A DNA stretch of 64,000 nt, from contig VXAU01000760.1 of assembly GCA_013399695.1 (NCBI GenBank), positions 1,240,001 to 1,304,000 on the forward strand. Direction: 5' to 3'. The notes under the pieces are model-generated. The model was not told where the DNA came from. It saw only the letters and a list, made by a program, of their open reading frames with translations, and did no database searches. Source of the DNA: Formicarius rufipectus. Its lineage: Eukaryota; Chordata; Aves; Passeriformes; Formicariidae. Of the stretch, positions 12,921 through 24,578 are shown in pieces. The stretch's first letter is position 1; each line of letters begins with the position of its first letter. The position numbers and the translations under genes are program-made.

Positions 12921-14162
12921 AAGTTTAAGCCACAGGTTGAAGTATGAGTGGACTATTGTCTTTAGTGTCCTGATCTTTATCTCCAGCTCTCTATTTTATC
13001 TATACTAATATTGTCTGGAAAGCTCTTTTCTCCTATTTTAGGCAACAGGGGTATTGGTCACTCCTCACAGCTTTGTGGCATCATCAAACCGCTTTTCTCC
13101 ATTGAATTTAAGGCTGATGTAAATTTAAACACTGTATGAGCGGTGTCTAAGCTACCTGGAGCATCCTCTAGTGATTCCAGAATAACTAAAAGTTACAGGG
13201 ACTTGCTGAAGCTCTTATCTGCATATGAGCTGCAAGCAAAAAAAGTTCTGCTGGTTTGTATTCCACCTTCTAAGGCAAATGCTTTCTTTGTGCTTCCAGG
13301 ATACTCAATGTGGACATTGATGAAGACACCAGGAGAAGAAGAAAAATAATAGTGAGACAAATGCTATTGGAAGACACCTGGACATAGACAATGGAAGATG
13401 GGAAATGGTAAGAACAGTTTTATAACCCACTTAGTGTTGTATGTGATGAAAAAGTCAAATAGGGACTGGTTTTTCATTCTGTCCTTATGTGCTACATATC
13501 AACAAGATGGTCTGGTCCAAGGTAAGTATGTATATCATAACATAACAATGTAATATAACAATTAAATTGATGGCACAGCTCAGTAAATTAAGAATTGCAT
13601 ATGGAAATGATGATTTATATAATTCTTCATCATCAGAGAACTATGTGTATATCTACTTATCACTATAGAAGGTGTTGTAATGTGCTGAATGTGATCCAGG
13701 CAATTAATGACAGTGTCAGGAATTCTATATTTGTAGTATGTTCTGCACCAGACTCTCTTACTACAGCTGTTAAGCAGCCATGCTACACTGAACTAATAAT
13801 GAAGAGACTACATTCTCAAACTTGGATTTAAATGTATTCTTGTTTTACTCTATATTTAATATGCAAGTTTTAATACAGAATCATCGAATTTACAAAGGAA
13901 AAAGTGACATAAGAGTTAAAATTCATAATTTGGAAAGCAAATCCTGTCACACAGATGTATCCCAGTTTCTCTGATACGTCTTACGGCAAATACCATTGTG
14001 ACCAAAGCTGATGTTCAGAAGATTCATTTAGGAGGCTGTTTCATGTGACTAAATGCCAGAGGCTGAAGGCCACTTCTTATTTCAGTGGTATAATATATTT
14101 TCTAGGTCTGAAATATTCTCTCCAGCCTGAACTCTGTTTGTTTCTAATGTTTCATTAGTCAC

Positions 14163-14200
14163 TGTTCTAATACAGTGTTCTAATATAGTCTAAGACTATA
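14163..14200. repeat. 13-bp tandem duplication merging into a palindrome
   Basis: TGTTCTAATACAG (14163-14175) is followed at once by TGTTCTAATATAG (14176-14188), one mismatch apart. The second copy runs into the inverted repeat TATAGTC-TAA-GACTATA at 14184-14200. Confidence 0.85.
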
Positions 14201-15346
14201 GAATTTGGGCTATTGTTTTACAAAGTGTATATCATTCTCAGGTTAAATATCAATAAATAACAGCCCATTTCTGTGCTAAAAACAAAACCTTCTGCCAAGT
14301 TTACAGCCATGGTAAATTCAATTTTATTTGGTAACCTAATAGCTACTTGTTATGAAGGGTTATTTCAGTTATAAACATCTGCTTTTAATCTGCCTTTGCA
14401 CTATGATTGTTTAAAAGATACCATCATCTTTTTACTTACTGTATCTATTAGAGTTGTTCAGATTTTATCAAATTCATTAATATTGTGCAGCTTTTCTTAT
14501 TGCTACTAAGAAAAATTTTAATTTAGATCAGTGATATAGAACCCTTAATGAAATAATGTAAAACTATTTTTATTTCCTCATTTTTGAAACTTGTTTTAGT
14601 TTACCTGTAAAATAAACAGTGGTATCAAGTAATATAATGAACTTCAGGATACATTTGTTTGTTATTCTTTAAATTCTATGACTCACTAAACTGAAGGCTG
14701 TATTAAAGCCACAAGATCAGCTTTCCTAAGAGTTGGTTGATATTCTATATCCAAATGACACGCTTTAATGGGTATCTCTTCCTTTAAATCTAATAAAATG
14801 CTCTGTTTGAAAGCTGGTATTTTTACTGGGAACATTATGTGATACAAAACTCAGTGTGCTGCTTTCCGCTGAGTGGGCTTTGCAGACTGTAACTGCTATT
14901 GCAAGGAATATCCAAATGTTTAATATTATGCAAAACTTTGTACCATTGTCAAGACAGTGTATTCCCAGGATTAATGATGTCATTGTTGCTGGTTTTCTAC
15001 TGATTTGAAAACAACAAACCCATTTGTAAGGGTGATGTAGAATATACATCTGAATAGGTGGTGATGGTTTGAGATGACCTTTCTGATCTGTGAGTTCCTG
15101 AATATGGATTAAGAAGGTCAGACACTAGTGCCATTCACTAACAAGTGAGCGATTTTGTGCAATTCATTTTGGTCCCAGAACACCAACTCCTGCATATATT
15201 AGTTTCAATATGCAAAATGTATTATTGTTCATCATTTCCAGTCAGCTGCTGGAGAAAGAGTCCTGCATGCTGCTCCATTTGGTTTGGCTTAAAGATTTAG
15301 TCAGAGGGTTCATGTGATTTTGTTTTCTGGTGACAACTTGTCTTAG

Positions 15347-15370
15347 ATTTTATATATATATATATAAAAT
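15347..15370. repeat. (TA)n palindrome
   Basis: A short TA array is bounded by ATTTT on the left and AAAAT on the right, making the whole 24 bases a perfect palindrome. It is typical of a short dinucleotide tract and may extrude as a cruciform. Confidence 0.85.
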
Positions 15371-16083
15371 ATCTTTCTTTTTATGAGTTGTGAAATACTT
15401 TTATGTCCACTTTCATAGAGATTTTTTTCTAAAAGATTTTAAATGTGGAAGTCCTTAGGTATTCAACAAGATGAAAGAATCTTGGATTAAATATTTTTTG
15501 CTGTCTTCTTGAGTGCAGAGATATAGACCCAATTTAAGGACTTTAACCAAAAGTAAATATGGTGATTCCAAAACCATCTTCCTTTGGAACAGGTCCAATT
15601 TCAATCTAATGTTCTGAGAATGCCCAGTGAATAATATCAAGGCTTCTGTTTCCTTTCTGCTTCAGTGTAAGGGATTCAACCTGCTATGTAAGCCCTGCAG
15701 ACAAAGATATACCTATAGAACTTACTCTAGAGAGGTTAGGCAATTGATTTTTCATCTTTCCACTCCATACTTGGAGTCTGAGAAGTCAGTGTAGTTTTCA
15801 AGTTACAGGGATTTTTTTTAAGAAACAAAACTCAACACTGTCTTCACCTATTTGTCATGCCCTTCACTTATAGGATTCAGTCATCTCACTGTTTAGTCCC
15901 TGCACAAGGGGATCAGGTGAATCCTATTCCACTGAAGAGTAAAGACAACTGGATTAATCCCCTGCTGAGAAGGCTTAAGGAACAGAATAGGCTTCATTCA
16001 GCTCTCAGTTTCTGTGTTTAATGACTACAGTTTAAATTATTGCATAACTGGAAGTGGTTGTGACTCTCTATACAACACTGAAA

Positions 16084-16296
16084 TACAGGAAATTCTGTTT
16101 AAACATATGAAAAACTTTTTTACTAGAAAGGAGATTGAGAATTTGAGAGGATGTAGAGTCTATGTCCTTGGATATACTCAAAACTCAAGTGGACAAGGTA
16201 CTGAGAAACCTACTTTAGGTGACCTTGCTTGAGTGAGGAGTTTTAATCAAGTGACCTCCAGAGGTCCCTTCCATCCTCAGCACTTCTGTGGTTCAA
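16084..16296 (+). mobile_element. CR1 LINE 3' fragment, divergent
   Basis: This is a degraded CR1 3' end in sense orientation. The best-preserved part is 'gtgacctccagaggtccctt' followed by 'ccatcctcagcacttctgtgg' in outline, matching the CR1 3' terminal region and its closing 'TTCTGTGATTC'-type end. Upstream, the stretch around 16100-16130 keeps the 'caggaaa..cttttttactag' outline of the retained 3' UTR. The middle part shows many substitutions and small indels, so this copy is older than, or from a different subfamily to, those at 4.8 and 24.4 kb. No coding remnant was recognised. The subfamily is not assigned. Confidence 0.85.
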
Positions 16297-19200
16297 TGAG
16301 TTTTTTTCAGATCCCCAAAGACAAGATGATATCCTGATTCCTTCAGTTAAGTATGCCTCAAATGTGAGCAGTTCCCTCATATAAGTGGGATCAAAGTGCA
16401 CTCAAAGTGGTTAAACATGTTCTCATTATCTTTGAGTAATTTTAGCCATGAGGGAAAGACACTCCTTCAGTGTAAGCCATACTAGTGAATATCTGGGATA
16501 AAGGGAATGGCAAGTGCTTCCAAGGCAATTGTCCAATTGTTCTTTTAGTCCTCACTGAAAAGTTTAATTCAGTACATATAAAAAAGCTAATACACAAACT
16601 CCTTCATTTACTTTATGCCTAATATTTGTAAATACCACTGAAAAGATTGCCTGTGTCCAACAACGTTTGTAATTGAACTAAAAACTCCAGAAAATGAGAT
16701 TGAGATTGTGAAGGGAGATGTGGGGTGGGTGGGGGGAATTCATACCTCTGGTTTAACAGAGTGCTACCAGTCAGAGATGAGTAAAGAATGTCTTATAACT
16801 ATAGCAAAGCCAATAAAAGAGGTAGCAAACTGTCACTAGAAAATTACATACAGAAAAGTGTACGGTCAAAGAGCAAGCAACAAAGAGGAGAGAAACCAAA
16901 AGATCAGAGCGATCTGGGGCTGCTGAGCCCCAGGTTTCAAACACAAAGCAAATCCAAGCATAAGCTCTGCTTGCTGTAAAGAACCCATGCCCACTTTCTA
17001 CGCGAGGTTCTCTAATACATAGCAAGAAGTGACCTTTAAACTACCTTGACAGATAGCAGCTGACTAGAAAATTACAGTCATTAACAGGATATTGAGAGAG
17101 CAGACTATTGTAAAAAATGATACTAAAAGGCAGATGTTAACAATTTGCAACCCCAAAAGACAGCTACAATAAAACCCTACATTTCTAGTGTTCAGAAAAA
17201 ATTGTTACTGAGATTCAGCATACACAAAAATAAAAGGTGCATGTATTTTTTCTCATCTCTAGAGCCAAGCTTTATATGAACAGAAAGTAAAATTATTCCA
17301 ACTATTTAAACAGAAATTTCTTGGCAAATGCCGTTACTTGCACTCATTGAAAACAAAGGTTATAAATTAAATTGGTTTACTCTTGTCCTGTCCAGGTCTT
17401 TATTACTTGAAAAACCTATTGGGGTTAGATATTTAAGATCTTCATTTAAGAACCAGTGAAGAAATAAAGTAGAAACGATGCCTTTAGAATATCTCTCTTT
17501 CTACAGGGTTGTTTACCCAAATTTAAAAAAAAAATAAATTAAAAAAATTAAGCCTTTCTTTCTGAATTTCCGTAGCAATATAAATATCAGTTCCTTTGTG
17601 AGCAAACAGTTGAGGCTAAGCTGTGGAGATTTTCTCACTGCACATAAACTCAGGGCAATCACATCAGAATATATTTCTCTGAGACAGTTTATTGCCCAGA
17701 AAAGAAACCTTGGAGAATTGTTTAGCATTTCTTTTGAACGTTAATTGATGTCTCTTGATGGAGCACCTGGAAATACAAACCCAGGCAGCACCAAAGCGTA
17801 CAATGCCATCATCCTGTTGGTCCCTGCGAGCTCATGTCACAATTATCAACAGTGACATTTCCAACAGAGCAGGAAGTTTCAGCTGCCAGTGAATTTCCCG
17901 GGACTCCACGGTCAGCAGGAACCAGAGCATGAGACAGCACGTGTGGCTTTGTTGGAGTGCTACCATACCCAAACTGATCCATGCTGTTGCAGCACATTTC
18001 TGCCAGGCTAAAAATCTGGATGGAATCCAGAGAAACACCACATAGGAGGAGACAAGAGTAGCCCATGGGACAAAAACCTGATGGAAATTTATAATAAAAA
18101 ATTATAAATATTCTATTTAAAAAAAAAAAAAAAAACCAAAAAAAAAAACCACAACAAAACAAAAAAACAAAAAAAACCAAAAAAACCCCCAAAACACAAA
18201 ATTTATTTGTAGAATGTAGAGTACTGAATATTTCTCCACACATACACACATGGAATGGAAATTCTGAATTTAGTTTAGACAAGAGTATTTCAGTGTAAGA
18301 GAAAATCTGTATATGCAGATAATAAAAAATGAACTTAGTAGGTCTTTCCTGTTTTTATATAAGATTTTATTCAGTAATTTTGTTTCACAATTTACTGAAA
18401 ATACATACAAAAAATCATAAATCCTCTTCACATCGAGAACTTTTTAAACACACTTAGTATTATGATTCTTGATATGAAAGACTTTGCTGAAGTAAGAAAA
18501 TTGGTTTTTGTTAAAAATTTTATTTTCATAGAAGTCAAAGATAATCTTTTTTTCTTTCTTTCTCATTTGAGACATCCCAATGTCTGAAAATATTCTTGAG
18601 TAGAGGCCTCTCCTCTTCTCCAGATGTTTCTGGAATGTATTCATTCTCTCTTTTTTTTTTTTTTTAATCACTAATTGCTCCATGGTGGATGGTTAAAAGT
18701 TAAGTGCTTTGGAGACTGTGACTGTGAGGCCATGTTAAATTAAGGCCAGTGAGGGCACAAGCAAGGACTATAACTCATGTGTGTTTCTGATCACTGACCC
18801 TGCACTTGCCTTACAGTCTATCACATAAATTATGACAGACTGAAAAGAATTACAAGGAAATATGTTTTTTAGGGAGTGTCAGACTTACCCTCCTGTCTTA
18901 AAAGGGACTCTTGGAAGCAGAGTGTATTGCCTTTGGATCCTCTCATTCTTCAGATACTAAATTTGAAACATTTCAGTTTTGGGCTTCTACCCCATTCTTC
19001 TCACTCTCTTTAAAAGTTCCTAAAGTTTCCTTTCCTCTCTATTACTGGATCAAGCAAACTGTAATTTACTGACCAGCTTATTACTTTGCTCACGTCTTTT
19101 ATAAAGCACACGTTGATGAGATACTTGCAAATTTTCATTTACTTCATTGGTGGACTTGAGGTTTCTTTGAGTGCAATATCTTAAAGAGCTTTTCTCCAAA

Positions 19201-21707
19201 AGATGAGCACCTTTGGGTGCATAGCACATTGTCCTGACAGTGCTACCACACAAGCTTTGTTTATAGTGAAGTGCTCACATCGATCTAAGCTCTATTTTGT
19301 GCTCCTCACAATGTCAGCAAACTACTGGATCATTACACTAATACTGACCAAGACGAAAACAATAGACAAAAAACCCTAAAGGCAGTCATTTCTTCCTAAG
19401 AGAAAACTTAGTGAAGGGATATAAAGAATAAAAGAGAGAATTTGTTGCCTTCACACTAATTTACACTCCTGATCCCTTCATGGACTGAGCTGGTGTGAGC
19501 TTCTTGAGCTGAAATAATTTGCTGTCAAGTCTTGTTTTCACTACCACTAGCCAGTCTCTTTTAACGAAGGTTAAATTTTGCCAACTTTATTTCAGGATAA
19601 GTTCAGCTTGTCATTCAAAAACAGGCTTAGACTCCTACATGAGGAAAAAGGGTAAAATGTTGTCCCTCCTTATTACCTATTGAGATGTATTGCGAGGCAA
19701 TAACTGGCATTGCTTCCTTCTGCCTTTCTTTAAAGATGGGGGGAAAAATCTTGATGTTTTTGTGAACAACAGTCAGGCAAGTGAATGAGAACAGACTGAA
19801 GAAACCTTCTCTTTTTCTGAGGAGTGAAGTGTAGGTTTGAAATGTTTCAATTATCTTTTCTATTTCAAACATTAATTTTAACAGTATTTTACCAAACATC
19901 ACAAACATTTGAATGTCGGTTTATTCTGAGTCCGGCATATACTTTTGACATAAATAAAAAAGTCAAAGATTATTTTCAATCTTGAATTTTTCTTCTTTTT
20001 TTTTTTCATTTCTTTCCCCAAATATTTTAAACTGTAGGCTCATTGAAGCTTCTGTTTCATAATTACTTTTTTGAAAAAAATTGCTTTCTGCTCTGCAAGC
20101 AAAGTTGTCCTCAGTTTTGTGTGCTTTTCATTTGCTGTTTGAATTGCTGTCATATTTAAAAATCAACAGTAGACTTAACAGAAGTGATACCTTCATAATG
20201 ACTAAGCGTAGTTCAAAACCATAGAATTTATGGATCCTCACGGATTCCTCAAGGTCCTCTCACTTATTCTGTTCATGGAACATGACTGGGAGTCTGTAGG
20301 GACTTTGAGATCTCCTGGAAGTTGGTGCTTTTTCCCAGGAATTGGCTCGTGTATGTCAGCAGTTTTCAGCCTTCAGGTCCGTCAATTTACTCTTTGTGTT
20401 TGACAATGTAAGTGGAAACCTGTAAGTAAATAGAGGAGCTTTTGGTTACTCATGCAATTTTGTTGGATGGGGGCTTTTTATGCTTTTCATCATTATTTTG
20501 GGCCTGATCTAAGCGTGGTTGAAGGTCAGCACAAAAAAATGTCTAGGTGACTTAGAGCATGACTTGCATTTGAAAGCCAAAGGGACTTGAGCTCTTAAAT
20601 CAGTTACATGTGTCTGGGAATCTCACTGAAGTCCACAAATAGTCTTCTACCTTCACTCTGAATTAAATGTGACCTGAGTTCCAAAGGAAATTTCATGGTG
20701 TAAATTAATTCTACAGTCTTGTTTTGTCTATAGCTGGGTTGGACAGAGTGGTAGAATGGCACTGAGAGGTGTGAGTGTGCTTTTAAAAAAAGATTTATGC
20801 TATCTCTATTCCCATAGCAACAGTGTAGGCCTCGTTCATATTAATTAGCTCTTAATTTAGAAGTGTTATGGCTATTTGAATGATAACACATAAAATATAA
20901 GTAATTTATTCATTATTTGTGAATTTCTCTAAAGGGATGTTTAGGTTTTGATTTGACATTTTATGAAGACAAAAAAGCTCTCTATGAAAATAAATTTACA
21001 ATAATGTTATTCAGGTTGGGGTTTTTTTGTCTCAGGAATACATTTGGGGGAAATTAACAGACCAAAGCTGATATGAAGGCAGGAAAAAAACATTTCTCCT
21101 ACCCTACCCTTCTATTAATTTTTTTTCTAATAACCTGTTTTCAATTGCTACACCATCTTTACTAGACTTAGTGTTTGTCTGAATTACGTATATGGACAGA
21201 ATCAAAGAACGCAGACTACTGCCCCCCCAAAAAAATCAAGGCTGAAGGCATTCAATGTCGTGGTGAAACTGTGCAGGCAATGAGGAACAGAGCATCTACC
21301 AAATCCTTCCATTTGATTCCTACATATAGACGAGTCAAAGGGCAAATTTCCCACTGGAATGTGTTGAATCAATTAACATTTATGATGGAAACCAGGCACA
21401 CAGGACACTTGGTTACCTTCCAGACATTTACAGTGGGCAAACTGCCCAGACCAGCTCACCATGCTCTGAGCAGTTTGATCCTGGTTTGGAAGACTCCACA
21501 GGTCCCCATCCTGAATGCTTTGACTTCCAGCCTTGTACCTGTGCTTTATTCCAGCCTGATAATTGATATTCTTGTCGGTCACCTGGAATGTGCTGAAGAA
21601 TAGATGCAGGTTTTTTATTGTAAAATTGTAAGTATATAAAGATTTGCACGATGAAATCCCTATGGAAGGATATGTAATGGAAGCAGGAAGCTGGTTGTTA
21701 CATACTC
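16297..21707. other. non-coding stretch, no gene recognised
   Basis: AT-rich sequence. The 157-codon minus-strand frame around 17809-18282 owes part of its length to the A/C low-complexity tract at 18119-18200 and is not credible as a gene. A T run lies near 18650-18666. No other repeat was recognised. Confidence 0.55.
18119..18200. repeat. A/C-rich low-complexity tract
   Basis: About 80 bases of A interrupted only by C (AACC, CAAAAC and ACCCCC words). It is the reverse-strand equivalent of the T/G tracts at 11.8 and 36.7 kb. Confidence 0.9.
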
Positions 21708-21735
21708 TGTGTGTGTGTGTGTGTATATATATATA
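21708..21735. repeat. compound (TG)n(TA)n microsatellite
   Basis: A TG array of about eight units passes directly into a TA array. A loose CA/TA-rich tract follows at 21816-21862. Confidence 0.95.
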
Positions 21736-21815
21736 CTGCATACATGTATATAGACATTGTCACAAATTTAATTTTATATGTGGAAATTTTATGTTTATGG
21801 TTCATATATAAATAT

Positions 21816-21862
21816 GCACACACATATATACATACACATACACACTCACACATAATATATAG
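21816..21862. repeat. degenerate (CA/TA)n tract
   Basis: ACAC and ATAT words alternate imperfectly. The tract is roughly complementary in sense to the TG/TA array 80 bases upstream, so the two could pair as an irregular hairpin. Confidence 0.8.
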
Positions 21863-24363
21863 CTTTCCTAAACTAGAAATTCAAGTTACCAGGTAAGTCA
21901 TATAATCAATAGTTTAATGACATATACAAAACCAATTTGAACACCAGTTGTTACACTAAAAGCACACGTGACATGCAGGGTTATCAGTGCACAGCGTTGC
22001 TACAGAAATCTTTTGCAAAATGGCTACATTTAAATTTACTTGCCTGTGTTTTAATATCTGTTCTGCCTTCTGTACTTGTCAATAAATGAAATCCAATTAT
22101 ATATTCACAAAACACACAAGTTTTTTCAGTATAGTGAGAGTTTTCATTGTTGCCGTGCATGTAGTTGTTGAGATTTAAAGAAATTCACAGTTCCACACAA
22201 ATTACTCAGACATGAAAAGGTATTAAAATAAAATAAATTGTAACTTGTTGCAAGGATTTAAAGCTGACTTCCACATCCTTTAAAGAGTGGGAAGATATTA
22301 AAGCACTGGAGATTCATGACATGGCTCTCAGTGATGTGTACTCATAGATTTATTGCAGACTTACATGTTTGAATGGTGGCTGATGTACAAATATCTTCCA
22401 CTTGGATTTTAGTCATAAATAGAGGGGGTTAAAAAGTTGGAGTCTGTAAGAAAGACAGAAAATTATACCATCTTAAACAATGTCTAGGAAAGTCATCTAA
22501 TTTCATGGGCTGTGTTAAAACCTCAGAAGATGCACAAATTACAGATTTAGTGGCAACTATTGCAATATTGAAAGTGCATTCTTGTCTTAAATTCCCAGTC
22601 TAGCCAGTTGCCCTATGTGCTGACTGCCCCAGCACAAGGGCTTTTAAGCTTTTCCTTTCCTTTTGAAATCTTTGAAAATAATGAACTGCATCTTCATGCT
22701 AATTGCAGAAACAGAATTACTGTCTCTGAGTAAGCAAGGACTCATCAATATTGCTCACCTAATATTTTTATACTTAACATTTAGAGAAAGGGGAGATCCA
22801 TAATGCCTGCAGATGTCTGTGGGAAAAGCAAAAACTCCTACCAAATCTATGAATCTACCTCTGCCTTATCTCAAGTTATTTTTCTCTAAGAGAATCAATA
22901 ATAAAGTTTCACTGAGTTTTGATTTTAGCTCGCAAAGCAACTTTTTTTTCCCAGGTTACGGACTACTTCTCACCATGTAGGCAAGGCACTATGGCCCTTT
23001 AAATCATCTGCCCTTTCAATTCATTAAATCTAATAATATTTGATTTCTCAAGGTAATTTTGTGCCAAAGATCTTGGCTGAAGTCTGTAGGCTGCCTGAAG
23101 AAGGGGTATGGTATGGAGAGTAATAATGGTGTTTTTGGTTATTGTTAAAAACTAAATTTGCCGAATGATCTTGCTTGACAAGGACAGAAAAAGATTGGTT
23201 TGAATGAAGTTAAACGAACCTGTTCTTAAACTCATGACTGCTCAAAGTTACCTGTACTCCTAACTATTCGGTCATGATGCTCAAAAGAATTGAGAAACGC
23301 CACTGTTTCCTTTACTCATTATTCCAGAAGTTTCCATACTACACTAAGTAAGTTGTCCCACTCCCTCAGCTCACTGTCTCCTCCACCACCTGACATGAAG
23401 CCACTGGATTATCAGTTCCATGGTACAAACAGTGTTAGGGAGACTTCTTTCACCCCTCTCCTAGGTAGTTTTATTTTCCTATGTAGTGCTGTTTGCCCTG
23501 TGTTTTTACAATTTGAAAGTCTTGAACTCAAAAGAAAATAAATCCTTAACTAAATGAAGCATGGAAACAAATAATTAAAAGGAAATATTTATTGTCTACT
23601 TGATAGAATTCTGGTTAAATTCAACTACACAAGAGATTGCGCCTGTACAAAGGCCCCATCCAAAAGAGAAGCATTTTAAAATCCATTGACTTGATAAAAT
23701 CTCTGAGGGTAATTCCATTTAATTGAGTCTTAAACCTTTTCTAATCTATATGTACCCACTGGATAAGAAGCAGGGAAACTTAAAGTGCTGTACTGGTCCA
23801 GGACTCAGGAGAATAAAGGAGAATTTTTGCTCTCCAGAGTCTTTTTAGGAATTTCTGAGCTTTTTCTATTAGTTCCTCTATCTAGAACCTTTCTAAGTAT
23901 TTGTGATTCCCAAGAATTTTTCTATTTTCTAGGAATTCAGAGATTTATCTACAAAATAACGTGACTGTGTAAAAAGAAGTGACTTTGAAATATAATAGTG
24001 AATTAAAGTAGCTTACAGTAGCCATTTAGGTCATAAAATTTGCACCCACATTAGTCATAAAATCTACCTGCCAAATCCATATTGTTGGAAGCCAAGTTTT
24101 GGTATCAGACTGATTAAATTAACACCTCAGCACAAGGCCATGTGATGCCAGACTCTGTAACAGCACAATATGATTTGTAGTTGACCCAAATTTAACAATC
24201 AGACTCAGGACCACTGTTCTTGAATAAGTCTCATGTCTGACATGGCAGAAAGACCTACAGCCATTTAATTCTCCTGCTGACTGTAAATTAATTAAATAAG
24301 CTGTATACAAATAAAATAACATTAATTTATTACCTGCCTATTTTTTATCTTGCTTGTAACGTG
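21863..24363. other. non-coding stretch, nothing recognised
   Basis: AT-rich single-copy-looking sequence. Open frames are under 90 codons and unfamiliar. A short C/T-rich patch lies near 23355-23395. Confidence 0.5.
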
Positions 24364-24578
24364 TAAGTTGTGCCAGGGGAGATTTGGGTTAGATATAAGA
24401 AGGAATTTCTTCATGGAAAGGGTTGCTAAACATTGGAATGGACTGCCCAGGAAGGTGGTGGAATCTCCATTCCTGGAGGAGTTCAAGAAACAGCATAGCA
24501 TGGTTCAGTTGACAAGGTGGTGTTTGTTACACTCAGTGATCTTTGAGGTCCCTTCTGACCTAAATGATTCTGTGAATT
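24364..24578 (+). mobile_element. CR1 LINE 3' fragment
   Basis: This is a sense-oriented CR1 3' end. It opens with 'gttgtgccaggggagatt' near 24366, then 'gggttagatataagaagga', 'atttcttcatggaaagg', 'ggaatggactgcccagga' and 'tcctggaggagttcaagaaa'. It closes with 'ctaaatgattctgtgaatt' at 24560-24578, the characteristic CR1 terminus. The wording of its second half differs from the copies at 4.8 and 34.3 kb, pointing to another CR1 subfamily. The open frame of about 106 codons that crosses it is a by-product of the element and is not a host gene. Confidence 0.95.

Larger units (their letters stand above)
11942..16083. other. non-coding stretch with small structural repeats
   Basis: No exon or RNA gene of a known class was recognised. 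The stretch contains the hairpin at 12883-12920, the 13-bp duplication and palindrome at 14163-14200, and the TA palindrome at 15347-15370, each listed separately. Confidence 0.55.

Noticed and set aside
13876..13915. Possible minus-strand CR1 end (CAGAATCATCGAATT)
   Set aside because: The match fades after about 15 bases and is not distinguishable from chance.
17809..18282. 157-codon minus-strand open frame
   Set aside because: It runs through the A/C low-complexity tract, giving long Phe runs, and shows no domain; its length is an artefact of composition.
21175..21603. 142-codon plus-strand open frame
   Set aside because: It opens at TTG, not ATG, and the product has no recognisable domain.
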